Source: Lewinellaceae bacterium
GTDB taxonomy: Bacteria > Bacteroidota > Bacteroidia > Chitinophagales > Saprospiraceae
Direction of reading: 5' to 3'
Length of the DNA: 64,000 bases
Assembly: GCA_020636405.1 (NCBI GenBank)
Contig: JACJXW010000005.1
Location: forward strand, 248,001-312,000
Part shown: one piece after another, positions 34,526 to 43,444 of the stretch
How positions within the stretch are numbered: position 1 is the first letter of the stretch
Layout: the number at the start of each line of letters is the position of its first letter
Translations under genes and position numbers: made by a program
Notes under the pieces: generated by a model
The model's input: only the letters and a program-made list of their open reading frames with translations
What the model was told of the DNA's origin: nothing
Database searches by the model: none

Positions 34526-34781
34526 TCCATTCCTTAATTTAATCCTGTTCCGGCAGGTAGCCGGAACAAGGAGCTTTTTTCAGCCTGCAAAGGTAAGGAA
34601 TTCAGGCTAATGTGGATAATTATTGTTGAAAGCAGAAGCTTTCGAGGCCTAAGGAAGTAAACTATGGAAAGAGGCAGCCGTTACGGTAATAGAGAGCAGG
34701 CCCCCGTCAGCCAATTCATGCTGTGAAAGATATTGGCTATATTGTGCATGCTCCGTTGATTTGATTAACCAACTAACGTAG

Positions 34782-36638
34782 ATGTTTGAGCTTGCTGGAA
34801 TAATCATTCTGGGTATCCTTGCACAATGGATAGCCTGGCGAGTTCGCGTGCCAGCCATTCTGCCTCTGATCCTTACCGGATTGGCAGTGGGGCCGTTGTC
34901 TACCTTTTACACTAAAGATGGCGAAAAACTAATTGAGCCGATCTACCGGGTGAACGAAGAAGGCATGGGTATTTTTCCCGACAAGTATTTGTTTTCTTTT
35001 GTTTCACTGGCCATTGGGATCATCCTATTTGAAGGAGGCCTGACCCTGAAACGGCGAGAGCTCTCGGGAGTGGGGCCGGCGATTGTCAAACTGATCACCT
35101 TCGGGCCTCTGGCCACTTTTTTCGGCGGGGGGGTGGCGGCTCACCATATTCTGGGGCTGAACTGGCCCATCTCCTTTCTGTTCGGGGCGCTGGTTATTGT
35201 CACCGGGCCTACGGTCATTGCACCGATCCTCCAGAACATTCCGCTCAACCGCAATGTATCTACCGTGCTAAAGTGGGAAGGTATCCTGATCGATCCCATC
35301 GGAGCGTTGGTGGCCGTACTTGTTTTTGAATTCATAAGGTCTGCTCAGGGCGGTTTCGAATTCACATCTCACGTCTTTGTTTCCTTTTTTCAGATCATTA
35401 TGATCGGTTTGTCGATGGGCGCCCTGGCTGCCGTAACCCTGTACAAGCTGATCAAGGCAGACCTTATTCCCCATTACCTGCTCAATGTTTTTACACTGGC
35501 TTGTGTACTGGGGGTCTTCGTATTTTCCGATGTGCTGGTCCACGAATCCGGCCTTTTATCGGTAGTCGTAATGGGGATGGCCATGGGCAACCTCGATGTT
35601 CCGAGAATAAAAGATATCCTGTCCTTCAAGGAATCGCTAAGTGTGTTGCTGATCTCGATCCTTTTCATCATACTGGCGGCCAATATAGATATGGATGACA
35701 TCAACATCATCCTCAACGACTGGCGCGCGCTGGCCCTGTTCGGGGTGGTGGTCTTTATTCTTCGCCCGCTGGGCGTCTTTATCAGCACCTGGAATTCCGG
35801 TTTGAGGCTATCGGAGAAGATATTCATTTCCTGGGTAGGCCCCCGGGGCATTGTGGCTGCGGGTATTGCTTCTCTGTTCGGCATCACCCTAACCTCTGAA
35901 AACCCTCCGGTTCCCAATGCCGAATACCTGGTGCCTCTGGTTTTCATGATCGTGCTGGGTACGGTGCTCCTTAATGCCACTACCGCCCGGATGGTAGCCC
36001 GGATGCTTAAGGTCACCCAGGATGCTTCGGAAGGTATCCTCATCATCGGAGCCAACGGCGCTGCCCGTATCATCGGGAAATATCTGCAGGACAACAATCG
36101 ACATGTGGTGCTGATCGACAATAACGAAAGCAGTATAAAAAAAGCTGAAGAAGCCGGACTGGAAGCCTTCCTGGTCAATATTTATACCGATGACCTTGGA
36201 GAGCAGTTCGAACTGCTGGATATGGGCTACATGGTGGCGATGACCAGCAGCGCTGATGTCAATCAGTACGTGGTGCGAAAATATCAGAAAATATTCGGCG
36301 AGAACGGAGCGTTTCGCCTCATCACCCCGGAAGAATTGAAAAAGCCCCGGCAGGAAGTGCCGCAACAAGGCATTTTTTCCTATACGGACGACTTCCTGAA
36401 CCTCAATGAAGTGGCGCGTGACTATCCGATCGTGCACGAAGTCGATCTGGAAAACAATGAAGCCATGGAACTCCTCGTCAATCGTACGGCAGCCAATACC
36501 GATACGGTTCCTCTTTTCATCAAAACGAGCACCGGGTCGCTTGAAGTTATTCCCGCCAACCTGAACGATATTACGGTCACCGAGGGTTTCCAACTGATCT
36601 ATCTTGGTAAAAAGCTGGAAGAGGCCAATGCCGAATAA
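34782..36638 (+). CDS. CPA1-type sodium/proton antiporter with TrkA domain
   Basis: The 618-residue protein has a dozen membrane segments in the first 400 residues (GLNWPISFLFGALVIVTGPT, then LKWEGILIDPIGALVAVLVFEF, both CPA1 hallmarks with the IDPIGA pair). A soluble C-terminal TrkA_N-like domain begins near residue 408 with ILIIGANGAARIIGKYLQ, followed by a TrkA_C-like region at the end (VPLFIKTSTGSLEVIPANL). It exchanges Na+ or K+ for H+ with nucleotide regulation through TrkA. The gene is monocistronic; the T-tract hairpin downstream at 36881-36912 probably ends its transcript. Confidence 0.88.
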   Translation: MFELAGIIILGILAQWIAWRVRVPAILPLILTGLAVGPLSTFYTKDGEKLIEPIYRVNEEGMGIFPDKYLFSFVSLAIGIILFEGGLTLKRRELSGVGPAIVKLITFGPLATFFGGGVAAHHILGLNWPISFLFGALVIVTGPTVIAPILQNIPLNRNVSTVLKWEGILIDPIGALVAVLVFEFIRSAQGGFEFTSHVFVSFFQIIMIGLSMGALAAVTLYKLIKADLIPHYLLNVFTLACVLGVFVFSDVLVHESGLLSVVVMGMAMGNLDVPRIKDILSFKESLSVLLISILFIILAANIDMDDINIILNDWRALALFGVVVFILRPLGVFISTWNSGLRLSEKIFISWVGPRGIVAAGIASLFGITLTSENPPVPNAEYLVPLVFMIVLGTVLLNATTARMVARMLKVTQDASEGILIIGANGAARIIGKYLQDNNRHVVLIDNNESSIKKAEEAGLEAFLVNIYTDDLGEQFELLDMGYMVAMTSSADVNQYVVRKYQKIFGENGAFRLITPEELKKPRQEVPQQGIFSYTDDFLNLNEVARDYPIVHEVDLENNEAMELLVNRTAANTDTVPLFIKTSTGSLEVIPANLNDITVTEGFQLIYLGKKLEEANAE

Positions 36639-36808
36639 GGCTGCTATATACCCTGAACTTACCTTAATCTATTCCCTCTTGTTACAAAAACTGAACCTTC
36701 AAGAACATTTTTTTTTACCCGTTGTTGATGAGTAAGTTTTACTATTATTTATAGTATGAATACTCTTTTAACAGAGTTAAATTACCCCGCCAAGCATAAG
36801 GAAAACAA

Positions 36809-36912
36809 AATCGCGATTCTTTAATTCGGCCAGCGCCCTGGTGGCCTGGCTGAAGTTCGCATGGTGACTGAGGCTTTTTAAGGAGAAGCTAACAACAGCT
36901 TCTCCTTTTTTT
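36809..36912 (+). ncRNA. Candidate small structured RNA, unassigned
   Basis: The segment has a small palindrome (AATCGCGATT, 36809-36818), a 9-bp hairpin with one G-U pair (TTCGGCCAG at 36825-36833 with CTGGCTGAA at 36846-36854, loop of 12), and then a perfect terminator. This is the layout of an sRNA or riboswitch leader. I could not match it to a known class. Its 5' end is unknown; it could equally be a 3' UTR of the antiporter gene. Confidence 0.35.
36881..36912 (+). terminator. Rho-independent terminator
   Basis: AGGAGAAGCT (36881-36890) pairs perfectly with AGCTTCTCCT (36897-36906) around the 6-base loop aacaac, and a T-tract follows to 36912. It would end transcription from the antiporter gene or a small RNA before the SulP gene. 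Confidence 0.88.
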
Positions 36913-37042
36913 GTTATCCTTGGCCGGTCCAAGGGCATTTTGGTATTTTTACGAATAAAACCTTCTTAACTCAGAGTAAAACTATTATATTAGGTTGTTG
37001 TTACTCTAAGGCTTTTCTTTCTTAAAATATCCTCACCTCACC

Positions 37043-38833
37043 ATGCTGAAATTCCTCAAATTTGACTTTTCCAATCTTAAAGGTGATTTTTTCGGTGGCC
37101 TGACGGCAGGCATCGTAGCCCTCCCTTTGGCCCTTGCCTTTGGTGAACAAACCGAAATGGGCGCCATTGCCGGCTTATACGGCGCCATTGCTATTGGTGT
37201 GCTGGCCGCCCTTTTTGGAGGTACGCCAACGCAGATCAGCGGCCCCACCGCTCCGATGACGGTAGTCTCGGCGGTGGTCATTGCCGACGCCATAACCTAC
37301 GCCGGCAGCCTGGAAACGGCTTTTCCCATCATAATTGCCACATTTTTCCTGGCAGGTATGATCGAATCGCTGCTGGGGCTTTTCCGTTTGGGAAAATATG
37401 TAAAATACATACCCTATCCTGTCGTCTCCGGTTTTATGAGTGGGATTGGGGTTATCATCGTAATCACCCAGATCTTTCCCTTCTTTGGTGTATCTGCTCC
37501 GCAAGGGGGCCCGATGGGCACCCTGCGCGCCATTCACGAGATACCGGAGATCGTCAATGCTTATTCCGTCGGCGCAGCGCTGGTGACGATCGCGCTGATC
37601 TACCTGTTGCCTCGCCTGACCCGTGCCGTGCCCAGCACATTGGTAGCGCTGATCCTGGTCTCCCTGGTGGCTTTTTTCCTGCTGCCGTCCGGCAGTATCC
37701 TGAGGCTCAACTCCGGAGGGCCCATTCCGGCCGGGCTACCCGAACTGCATCTGGGCTTCCTGAGGGTATTCCTGGATTTGAACCATGTGGTGGTCATCTT
37801 TGAGTACGCCGTGACCCTGGCTTTCCTCGGAGCTATTGACTCTCTGCTTACTTCCATTGTGGCGGACAATATTACCAAAACCAAGCACGACAGCGACCAG
37901 GAACTTATCGGGCAGGGGATCGGAAATGCAGGCGCCGCCATCTTTGGAGGCCTGCCTGGGGCCGGCGCCACCATGCGCACTGTGATCAATGCCAATGCAG
38001 GAGGAAAGACCAAGCTATCCGGTATCATTGCCGGCCTGTTCCTTCTCGTAGTACTCCTGGGGATCGGTGCGCTGGTCGGCCATATCCCCAACGCCGTCCT
38101 GGCCGGCATCCTGATCACCGTTGGTATCGGGATTATTGACTATCGGGGCCTGCGCCATATCCGTTCAGTGCCTCTCTCCGATGCGTTTGTAATGATCGCG
38201 GTGTTGTTACTCACCGTTTTTGTGGATCTTCTGGTAGCAGTAGGCGCCGGTATGGTATTGTCGGCCTTGCTGTTTATGAAAAAAATATCCGATGTGGTGG
38301 AACATAAGACCACTTCGGCGCCATTAAAGGATTTTGCCCGGGAAGTACCCTGGCGAGATGAAGGGAACATTATCGATGAAGTAGGTGACCGGGTTTATAT
38401 CAAACACCTGGATGGGCCCCTGTTTTTTGGCTTCGCTTCCCGGTTCCAGGATATGATCAAGGCCCTCCCCAAGATCCGGACAGTAGTAATTCGTATGGAC
38501 CGGGTCCCCTATGTTGACCAATCCGGGCTGTACGCTATGGAAGAAGCAGTGCAGGAACTTCAGGAGCAGGGCATTTTGGTGGTTTTCACCGGCCTGCACG
38601 GCCAGCCGCTCGATATGTTCAAACGGATCAACCTCATCCCCGGCCTGATATCCGAAGAATACCTTTTTGAGACGTTTGAGGACTGTGTAAACTGGCTGAA
38701 ACCTTTCATCATGAACGAAGGGTTGTCCCGCCTGGCTGCTGAACAGGTCAGCGGTAACGGCAACAGCAAAAAGAAGGCCGCCAAAGAAGCTGCGAAGAAA
38801 GTGAAAGACGCCGATAAACTCCGTGAAATTTGA
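37043..38833 (+). CDS. SulP-family anion transporter with STAS domain
   Basis: The 596-residue protein has ten to twelve membrane segments and starts MLKFLKFDFSNLKGDFFGGLTAGIVALPLALAFGEQ, the SulP N-terminus. The cytosolic STAS domain lies at about residues 440-560 (YIKHLDGPLFFGFASRF, then VVIRMDRVPYVDQSGLYAMEE). SulP carriers move sulfate, bicarbonate or other anions. The tail is Lys/Ala-rich (KKKAAKEAAKKVKDADK). Substrate is not predictable from sequence. It has its own long leader after the upstream terminator. Confidence 0.92.
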   Translation: MLKFLKFDFSNLKGDFFGGLTAGIVALPLALAFGEQTEMGAIAGLYGAIAIGVLAALFGGTPTQISGPTAPMTVVSAVVIADAITYAGSLETAFPIIIATFFLAGMIESLLGLFRLGKYVKYIPYPVVSGFMSGIGVIIVITQIFPFFGVSAPQGGPMGTLRAIHEIPEIVNAYSVGAALVTIALIYLLPRLTRAVPSTLVALILVSLVAFFLLPSGSILRLNSGGPIPAGLPELHLGFLRVFLDLNHVVVIFEYAVTLAFLGAIDSLLTSIVADNITKTKHDSDQELIGQGIGNAGAAIFGGLPGAGATMRTVINANAGGKTKLSGIIAGLFLLVVLLGIGALVGHIPNAVLAGILITVGIGIIDYRGLRHIRSVPLSDAFVMIAVLLLTVFVDLLVAVGAGMVLSALLFMKKISDVVEHKTTSAPLKDFAREVPWRDEGNIIDEVGDRVYIKHLDGPLFFGFASRFQDMIKALPKIRTVVIRMDRVPYVDQSGLYAMEEAVQELQEQGILVVFTGLHGQPLDMFKRINLIPGLISEEYLFETFEDCVNWLKPFIMNEGLSRLAAEQVSGNGNSKKKAAKEAAKKVKDADKLREI

Positions 38834-39023
38834 ACAAACGCTCAGATTGAGGCTATCTCAGTAGGAACTCCTGGCCTGGAGTCCGCTCCATAAAGGGTTC
38901 CGCCAAGGCGCAGAAGCTGCAACAAACACGGCACTCTGCGCGCCACGGACTGACATTATTTGGCGCCTTTTGTTGGCAATCTATTTTTTGAGACAACCCA
39001 TGCATTTAGATTTTCATCCGCTA

Positions 39024-39070
39024 TTAATTGATAGTAGTGCTTTCTATTTTCAATTAATTACTTACATTTG
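39024..39070 (+). promoter_or_regulatory. Promoter and possible operator of TetR gene
   Basis: TTAATTGA (39024-39031) and TCAATTAA (39050-39057) form an 8-bp inverted repeat with 18 bases between, a typical TetR-site layout. Immediately downstream is TACATTTG (39063-39070), a match to the Bacteroidota -7 consensus TAnnTTTG. The arrangement suggests autoregulation. The -33 TTTG is not clear. Confidence 0.45.
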
Positions 39071-39096
39071 GTATCAGCACCAATTAAGAGCGAGCC

Positions 39097-39792
39097 ATGG
39101 CTATTACCATTCAAATGAAGCTCAATGAGAAGCTGTACCTCAGAGATCCTCAAGATACGAAGCTCGGCCGCAAGATCATTCAATACAGTATTCTCCTGAT
39201 TGACGAAATTGGATTTGAAGCCTTTACTTTCAAAAAACTGGCTGAGCAGATCGGATCGACGGAAGCTTCTGTGTATCGCTATTTTGAGAACAAACACCTG
39301 CTGCTGGTGTATCTGCTCTGCTGGTATTGGGAATGGATGAAATTTCGTATCGACTACAATACGATGAACATTGAAAACCCCAAGCAAAAGCTGCATATCG
39401 CCATCTCATCCATTGTAGATACTACCCGTCGCAATACTTCAATTGAGTTCGTCGATGAAGATGTACTCCATCGCATCGTAGTCGCAGAAGCCACTAAGGC
39501 CTACCACACCAAAGAGGTGGACATGGAAAACAAACACGGTTTTTTCCTTACCTACAAAGCCCTGGCCAAAAAGATCTCGGATATCATCAATGAGATCGAC
39601 CCCTCTTATCCTTATCCGCGCGCGTTGGCGAGCACCCTGTTGGAAATGGCCAACAACCATATTTATTTCGCCCTCCATCTACCCGCCCTGACCGATATAT
39701 CCGTTGAAAATGGCGACCTCAGCGAGGTGGAGAAACTTCTGGAAGACTTCGCCTTCGGCCTGCTGAATGCCGGCGTAGAAGAAGAAAGTTGA
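39097..39792 (+). CDS. TetR/AcrR-family transcriptional regulator
   Basis: The 231-residue protein has an N-terminal TetR helix-turn-helix (GFEAFTFKKLAEQIGSTEASVYRYFENKHLLL) with the hallmark YRYFxNK motif. The long helical effector domain follows. Length and layout fit TetR proteins. The target and ligand are unknown. An inverted repeat next to its -7 element suggests that it controls itself. Confidence 0.9.
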   Translation: MAITIQMKLNEKLYLRDPQDTKLGRKIIQYSILLIDEIGFEAFTFKKLAEQIGSTEASVYRYFENKHLLLVYLLCWYWEWMKFRIDYNTMNIENPKQKLHIAISSIVDTTRRNTSIEFVDEDVLHRIVVAEATKAYHTKEVDMENKHGFFLTYKALAKKISDIINEIDPSYPYPRALASTLLEMANNHIYFALHLPALTDISVENGDLSEVEKLLEDFAFGLLNAGVEEES

Positions 39793-39954
39793 TCCCTCTG
39801 CGTTGGGGAGGAGCGAAAGAAGGAGAGGAAGAAGAACGACCCGCCCCTGCTTCGTCCAGGCAAAAGAGACTCCCTCTAGCCCAGTGCTCTGAAAGTAGAT
39901 AGAGCGATGAGGATCGGCTCTTCTATGGATATTTCGAGTGCTTATCAAAATTTC

Positions 39955-42612
39955 TTAAAAGAGTTTACCCTGCCCGTTCTTCTCGATGTCGAACTCTATA
40001 CTATCTCCTGCCTTGAGTTTGTCCTGGGCTGGATTTTCTTTATCAGCTTTTTCTTTCTCTTTTTCCGGCTTAGGAGGCGTTGCTTCCTGCCCGCCATTAA
40101 CTTCCCGGATGCCCGTCAAGCGTTGGTCGCTGACCTTGTTGCCGATGGCTTTCCATCCTTTGACGTCGACGAAACTGGCCAGGTCGATCTCTCCCTCCAC
40201 TTTTTTGGAGTTGACTTTCATGCTGTACTGCACTTTGGGCGCGTCATCGAGGGAAGCATAGAGCAGTTTCGTTTTCCGGTCTTCGGTCAGGAAGGGGAAA
40301 CGTTGGCCGGTAGTGGTAGTTTCGATCAGGAAGCGCTTGGCCATGGTCCAGCCGCGTTCGCCTTCGAAATAAAGGGTATTGATGGGGCGGTTCGGGTCAA
40401 ATTTGCCGATGTGCATGATTTCACCGGGGTCAAAGCGTTTATTGAGGTCCATCTCCATTACCTCATAGGTGCCGTCCTTGTAAATGGCAAGGATGGTGTC
40501 GCCGGTGTCGAACGCTCCGAGGAACTTTCCGCGTTCGTCCGTATTTAACCGGCCGCTGACCTCATCCATCCAGACCTGCAGGGCGCCCAGGGTCGATTTC
40601 CCCACTTCTTTCAGTGCTACTTTTCTCACGGGGTATCTGGTCAGGGTATTGCCCTTGGAGCTGCGCCCTTTGATGTCGAGGTCGCCAAAATCGTAATCAA
40701 AAAGCTTGATCCGGGCCCGGCTTCCCTGGGTCAACTGCACGGTTACCACTTCAGCTTCACCATTAGGGTTGGCGCTGAAGTACAGCACTTTGGAGCCCTT
40801 CTCCCCCGAAGTCAGGTCGTACTCCCTGTCCCTGGTGATCGCTTTGACGTTGAAGCGCTTGGCAAAGCTGCGGCCGGACTTGCCGTCGGTGTAGATCATG
40901 TTGTAGGTCGTGCGGTCATCACCTTTTTTCCACACATCGACATGGATAATGTCCTTTCCGACGAAGACCTTATCTGCGATCCGGGAAACCAGGAAAACGC
41001 CATCCTGCCGAAAGACTATGATATCATCTATATCCGAGCAGTCGCAAACGAACTCATCCTTTTTCAGCCCGGTACCTATGAAGCCTTCCTTTCGGTTGAC
41101 GTATAGCTTGGCGTTATTGGCCACTACTTCCGTTGCCTGTATGGTATCGAAGGTGGTGATCCGGGTGCGGCGTTCCCGTCCTTTGCCATGTTTGGCCAGC
41201 AGGTCCTCGAAGTAGGCTATGGCGTAATCCACCAGGTTGTCGAGGTGGTGTTGTACTTCCTTGAGTTCCTCCTCCAGCCGGGCAATGAGCTCGTCTGCTT
41301 TGAAGGAGTTGTATTTGGAGATCCGTTTGATCTTGATCTCGGTGAGCCGGGTTAGGTCTTCCTCTGTGATGTCGCGCAAAAGCCTGAGCCGTTTGTCTCC
41401 TTTTTGAGGCTTGTTGGCGGGGGTTACCACATATTTGCGCAAGCCGGCGTCGACGGCTTCCAGAACGGCTTCCCAGGTTTCACATTCTTCGATATCGCGG
41501 TAGATGCGTTTTTCGATAAAAATTTTCTCCAGGCTGGCGAAGTGCAGTTTTTCCAGCAGTTCGCCTTTGCGGATCTCGAGCTCCTGGCGGAGCAGGTCCT
41601 TGGTATGTTCGGTGGAAATGTCCAGGATCTCTTCTACCGTCAGGAAGTGCGGTTTGTCATCGATAATGACGCAGGCATTGGGGGAGATCGGCACTTCGCA
41701 CTGGGTAAAGGCATAAAGGGCGTCTACCGTCAGGTCAGGAGAAGTACCGGGGGCCAGTTCTACGAGTACTTCTACTTCCTGTGCTGTGTTGTCTACAACT
41801 TTTTTGATCTTGATCTTTCCCTTGTCGCTGGCTTTGATGATGCTCTCGATCAGGCTGGGGGTGGTAACGCCGAAGGGCAGTTCCCGGATGGCGAGGATGG
41901 ATTTATCAACTCGGTCGATCATTGCCCGGACCTTCACCCGGCCGCCCCGCTTCCCGCCGTTGTAATCGCTAACGTCGATCATGCCGCCCGTCTGGAAGTC
42001 GGGGTATATCTTCACTTTTTTCCCCTGCAGCACCTTGATGGAGGCCTTGATGAGCTCCACGAAGTTGTGAGGCAGTATTTTGGTGGAAAGGCCAACTGCA
42101 ATACCATCGGCGCCCTGAGCCAGGAGCAGCGGGAATTTCATGGGCAGGTCGATCGGTTCCCGTTTGCGGCCGTCATAGCTGAGCTGCCAATCCGTAGTTT
42201 GGGGATTGAAGGCGATATCGAGGGCCAGCTTGGTGAGGCGGGCTTCGATGTATCGCGAGGCCGCGGCGCTGTCTCCGGTCCGTACATCTCCCCAGTTGCC
42301 CTGCGGGTCGATGAGCATTTCTTTCTGCCCGAGGTTGACCAGGGCGTCCCCGATAGCGGCGTCCCCGTGCGGGTGGTACTGCATGGTCTGCCCGATGATG
42401 TTGGCCACCTTGTGATAGCGCCCGTCATGCATCTCACGCATGGCATGCAGGATGCGGCGCTGAACCGGCTTTAGGCCATCCCATATGGAGGGTACGGCGC
42501 GTTCCAGAATAACGTAAGAGGCGTAGTCCAGGAAGTAGTCCTGATACATGCCCTTAAGGGTGATGATGTTTTCCTCGCCGTTCTGTTCTACTGTTCTTGT
42601 GTTTTCGCTCAT
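39955..42612 (-). CDS. parC: DNA topoisomerase IV subunit A
   Basis: The 885-residue protein has the GyrA/ParC breakage-reunion domain with YHPHGDAAIGDAL and the catalytic Tyr121 in AAASRYIEARLT, and a C-terminal beta-propeller-like region. It lacks the GyrA-box QRRGGKG-type motif that I can see in true GyrA, and its start MSENTRTVEQNGEENIITLKGMYQDYFLDYAS is typical of Bacteroidota ParC. Together with ParE it decatenates daughter chromosomes. The C-terminal tail is Lys/Glu-rich. It is a solitary gene with a long AT-rich upstream region. Confidence 0.88.
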   Translation of the reverse strand: MSENTRTVEQNGEENIITLKGMYQDYFLDYASYVILERAVPSIWDGLKPVQRRILHAMREMHDGRYHKVANIIGQTMQYHPHGDAAIGDALVNLGQKEMLIDPQGNWGDVRTGDSAAASRYIEARLTKLALDIAFNPQTTDWQLSYDGRKREPIDLPMKFPLLLAQGADGIAVGLSTKILPHNFVELIKASIKVLQGKKVKIYPDFQTGGMIDVSDYNGGKRGGRVKVRAMIDRVDKSILAIRELPFGVTTPSLIESIIKASDKGKIKIKKVVDNTAQEVEVLVELAPGTSPDLTVDALYAFTQCEVPISPNACVIIDDKPHFLTVEEILDISTEHTKDLLRQELEIRKGELLEKLHFASLEKIFIEKRIYRDIEECETWEAVLEAVDAGLRKYVVTPANKPQKGDKRLRLLRDITEEDLTRLTEIKIKRISKYNSFKADELIARLEEELKEVQHHLDNLVDYAIAYFEDLLAKHGKGRERRTRITTFDTIQATEVVANNAKLYVNRKEGFIGTGLKKDEFVCDCSDIDDIIVFRQDGVFLVSRIADKVFVGKDIIHVDVWKKGDDRTTYNMIYTDGKSGRSFAKRFNVKAITRDREYDLTSGEKGSKVLYFSANPNGEAEVVTVQLTQGSRARIKLFDYDFGDLDIKGRSSKGNTLTRYPVRKVALKEVGKSTLGALQVWMDEVSGRLNTDERGKFLGAFDTGDTILAIYKDGTYEVMEMDLNKRFDPGEIMHIGKFDPNRPINTLYFEGERGWTMAKRFLIETTTTGQRFPFLTEDRKTKLLYASLDDAPKVQYSMKVNSKKVEGEIDLASFVDVKGWKAIGNKVSDQRLTGIREVNGGQEATPPKPEKEKEKADKENPAQDKLKAGDSIEFDIEKNGQGKLF

Positions 42613-42853
42613 TTTGATCTCCTGGCTGTAAGTCTAAAGCATACTGTTGCGCAAAGCAAAGCTACAAATTTAACAGCAATTTTAAAAACAAAACATTTTA
42701 TTTAATTGCGTTTAAAATTTTTTGTTTTTTTAAAATATTTTGAGCCCAGGCAGCACAATACTTCCCTTTGCCGTTGTACAGTTGAAGTCAAAAGCGATCG
42801 AACTGGTTGTATATCTATGACAATTGGCCTAACTTGTGCAAGCTGAAAAGTAG

Positions 42854-43444
42854 ATGGATATCGCTTTGCCTTTAGAATACGATGAAAAAAACCTGATCAT
42901 GGCCTGTGCTCGTCAAGAGCGCTGGGCCCAGAAGGTGCTGTATGAAGAGTACTACAGCCAGATGATGGGGGTTTGCCTACGCTACTCCAATGGTGAGGAG
43001 GAAGCGTTGGACATCTTGCACGAGGGCTTCATCAAAGTGTTCAAACACGTTAAAAAATATCAGCCGGGAACGTCACTTTCGGCATGGATACGCCGTATTA
43101 TGGTAAATACGGCCATTGATTATTATCGCAAGAGTATACGCAGGCGCACGGAGGACATCGAACAAGCATACCACCTGAGCACTACTGATGCCGATGCCAT
43201 CAGCCAGTGTACGGAAAGAGAGATCCTGGACGCCGTCCAGCAACTGTCGCCTGCATATCGCGCTGTTTTTAACCTTTATGTCATTGAAGGCTATTCCCAC
43301 CGGGAAATCGCCGAAATGCTGGATATTACCGAGAGCACTTCGCGGTCGAACCTGGTGAAAGCACGTTTAAAACTACAGGCTTTGTTGAGCTCGAGATCAC
43401 ACGGATATGGAGAAGAAGATGAATCCGATAGACCAAATCATTAA
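42854..43444 (+). CDS. ECF-type RNA polymerase sigma factor
   Basis: The 196-residue protein has sigma-70 region 2 (EEALDILHEGFIKVFKHVKKYQPGTSLSAWIRRIMVNTAIDYYR) and region 4 (LSPAYRAVFNLYVIEGYSHREIAEMLDITESTSRSNLVKAR). It overlaps the next gene by 38 bases, so translation is coupled. The following protein has an N-terminal cytosolic segment and a membrane helix, so it may be the cognate anti-sigma-like partner. Target promoters are unknown. Probably responds to an envelope signal. Confidence 0.92.
   Translation: MDIALPLEYDEKNLIMACARQERWAQKVLYEEYYSQMMGVCLRYSNGEEEALDILHEGFIKVFKHVKKYQPGTSLSAWIRRIMVNTAIDYYRKSIRRRTEDIEQAYHLSTTDADAISQCTEREILDAVQQLSPAYRAVFNLYVIEGYSHREIAEMLDITESTSRSNLVKARLKLQALLSSRSHGYGEEDESDRPNH

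Larger units (their letters stand above)
36639..37042. other. Gene-free stretch with structured RNA candidate and terminator
   Basis: This 404-base gap separates the antiporter from the SulP gene. It holds a strong hairpin (36825-36854), a palindrome (36809-36818) and a clear rho-independent terminator (36881-36912). I see no protein frame. The content is treated in the two entries below. Confidence 0.65.

Noticed and set aside
39955..42612. Ala at the Ser83-equivalent position of ParC (HPHGDAAIGD) as a sign of quinolone resistance
   Set aside because: Bacteroidota ParC commonly lacks the gamma-proteobacterial Ser at this position, so it does not indicate acquired resistance.
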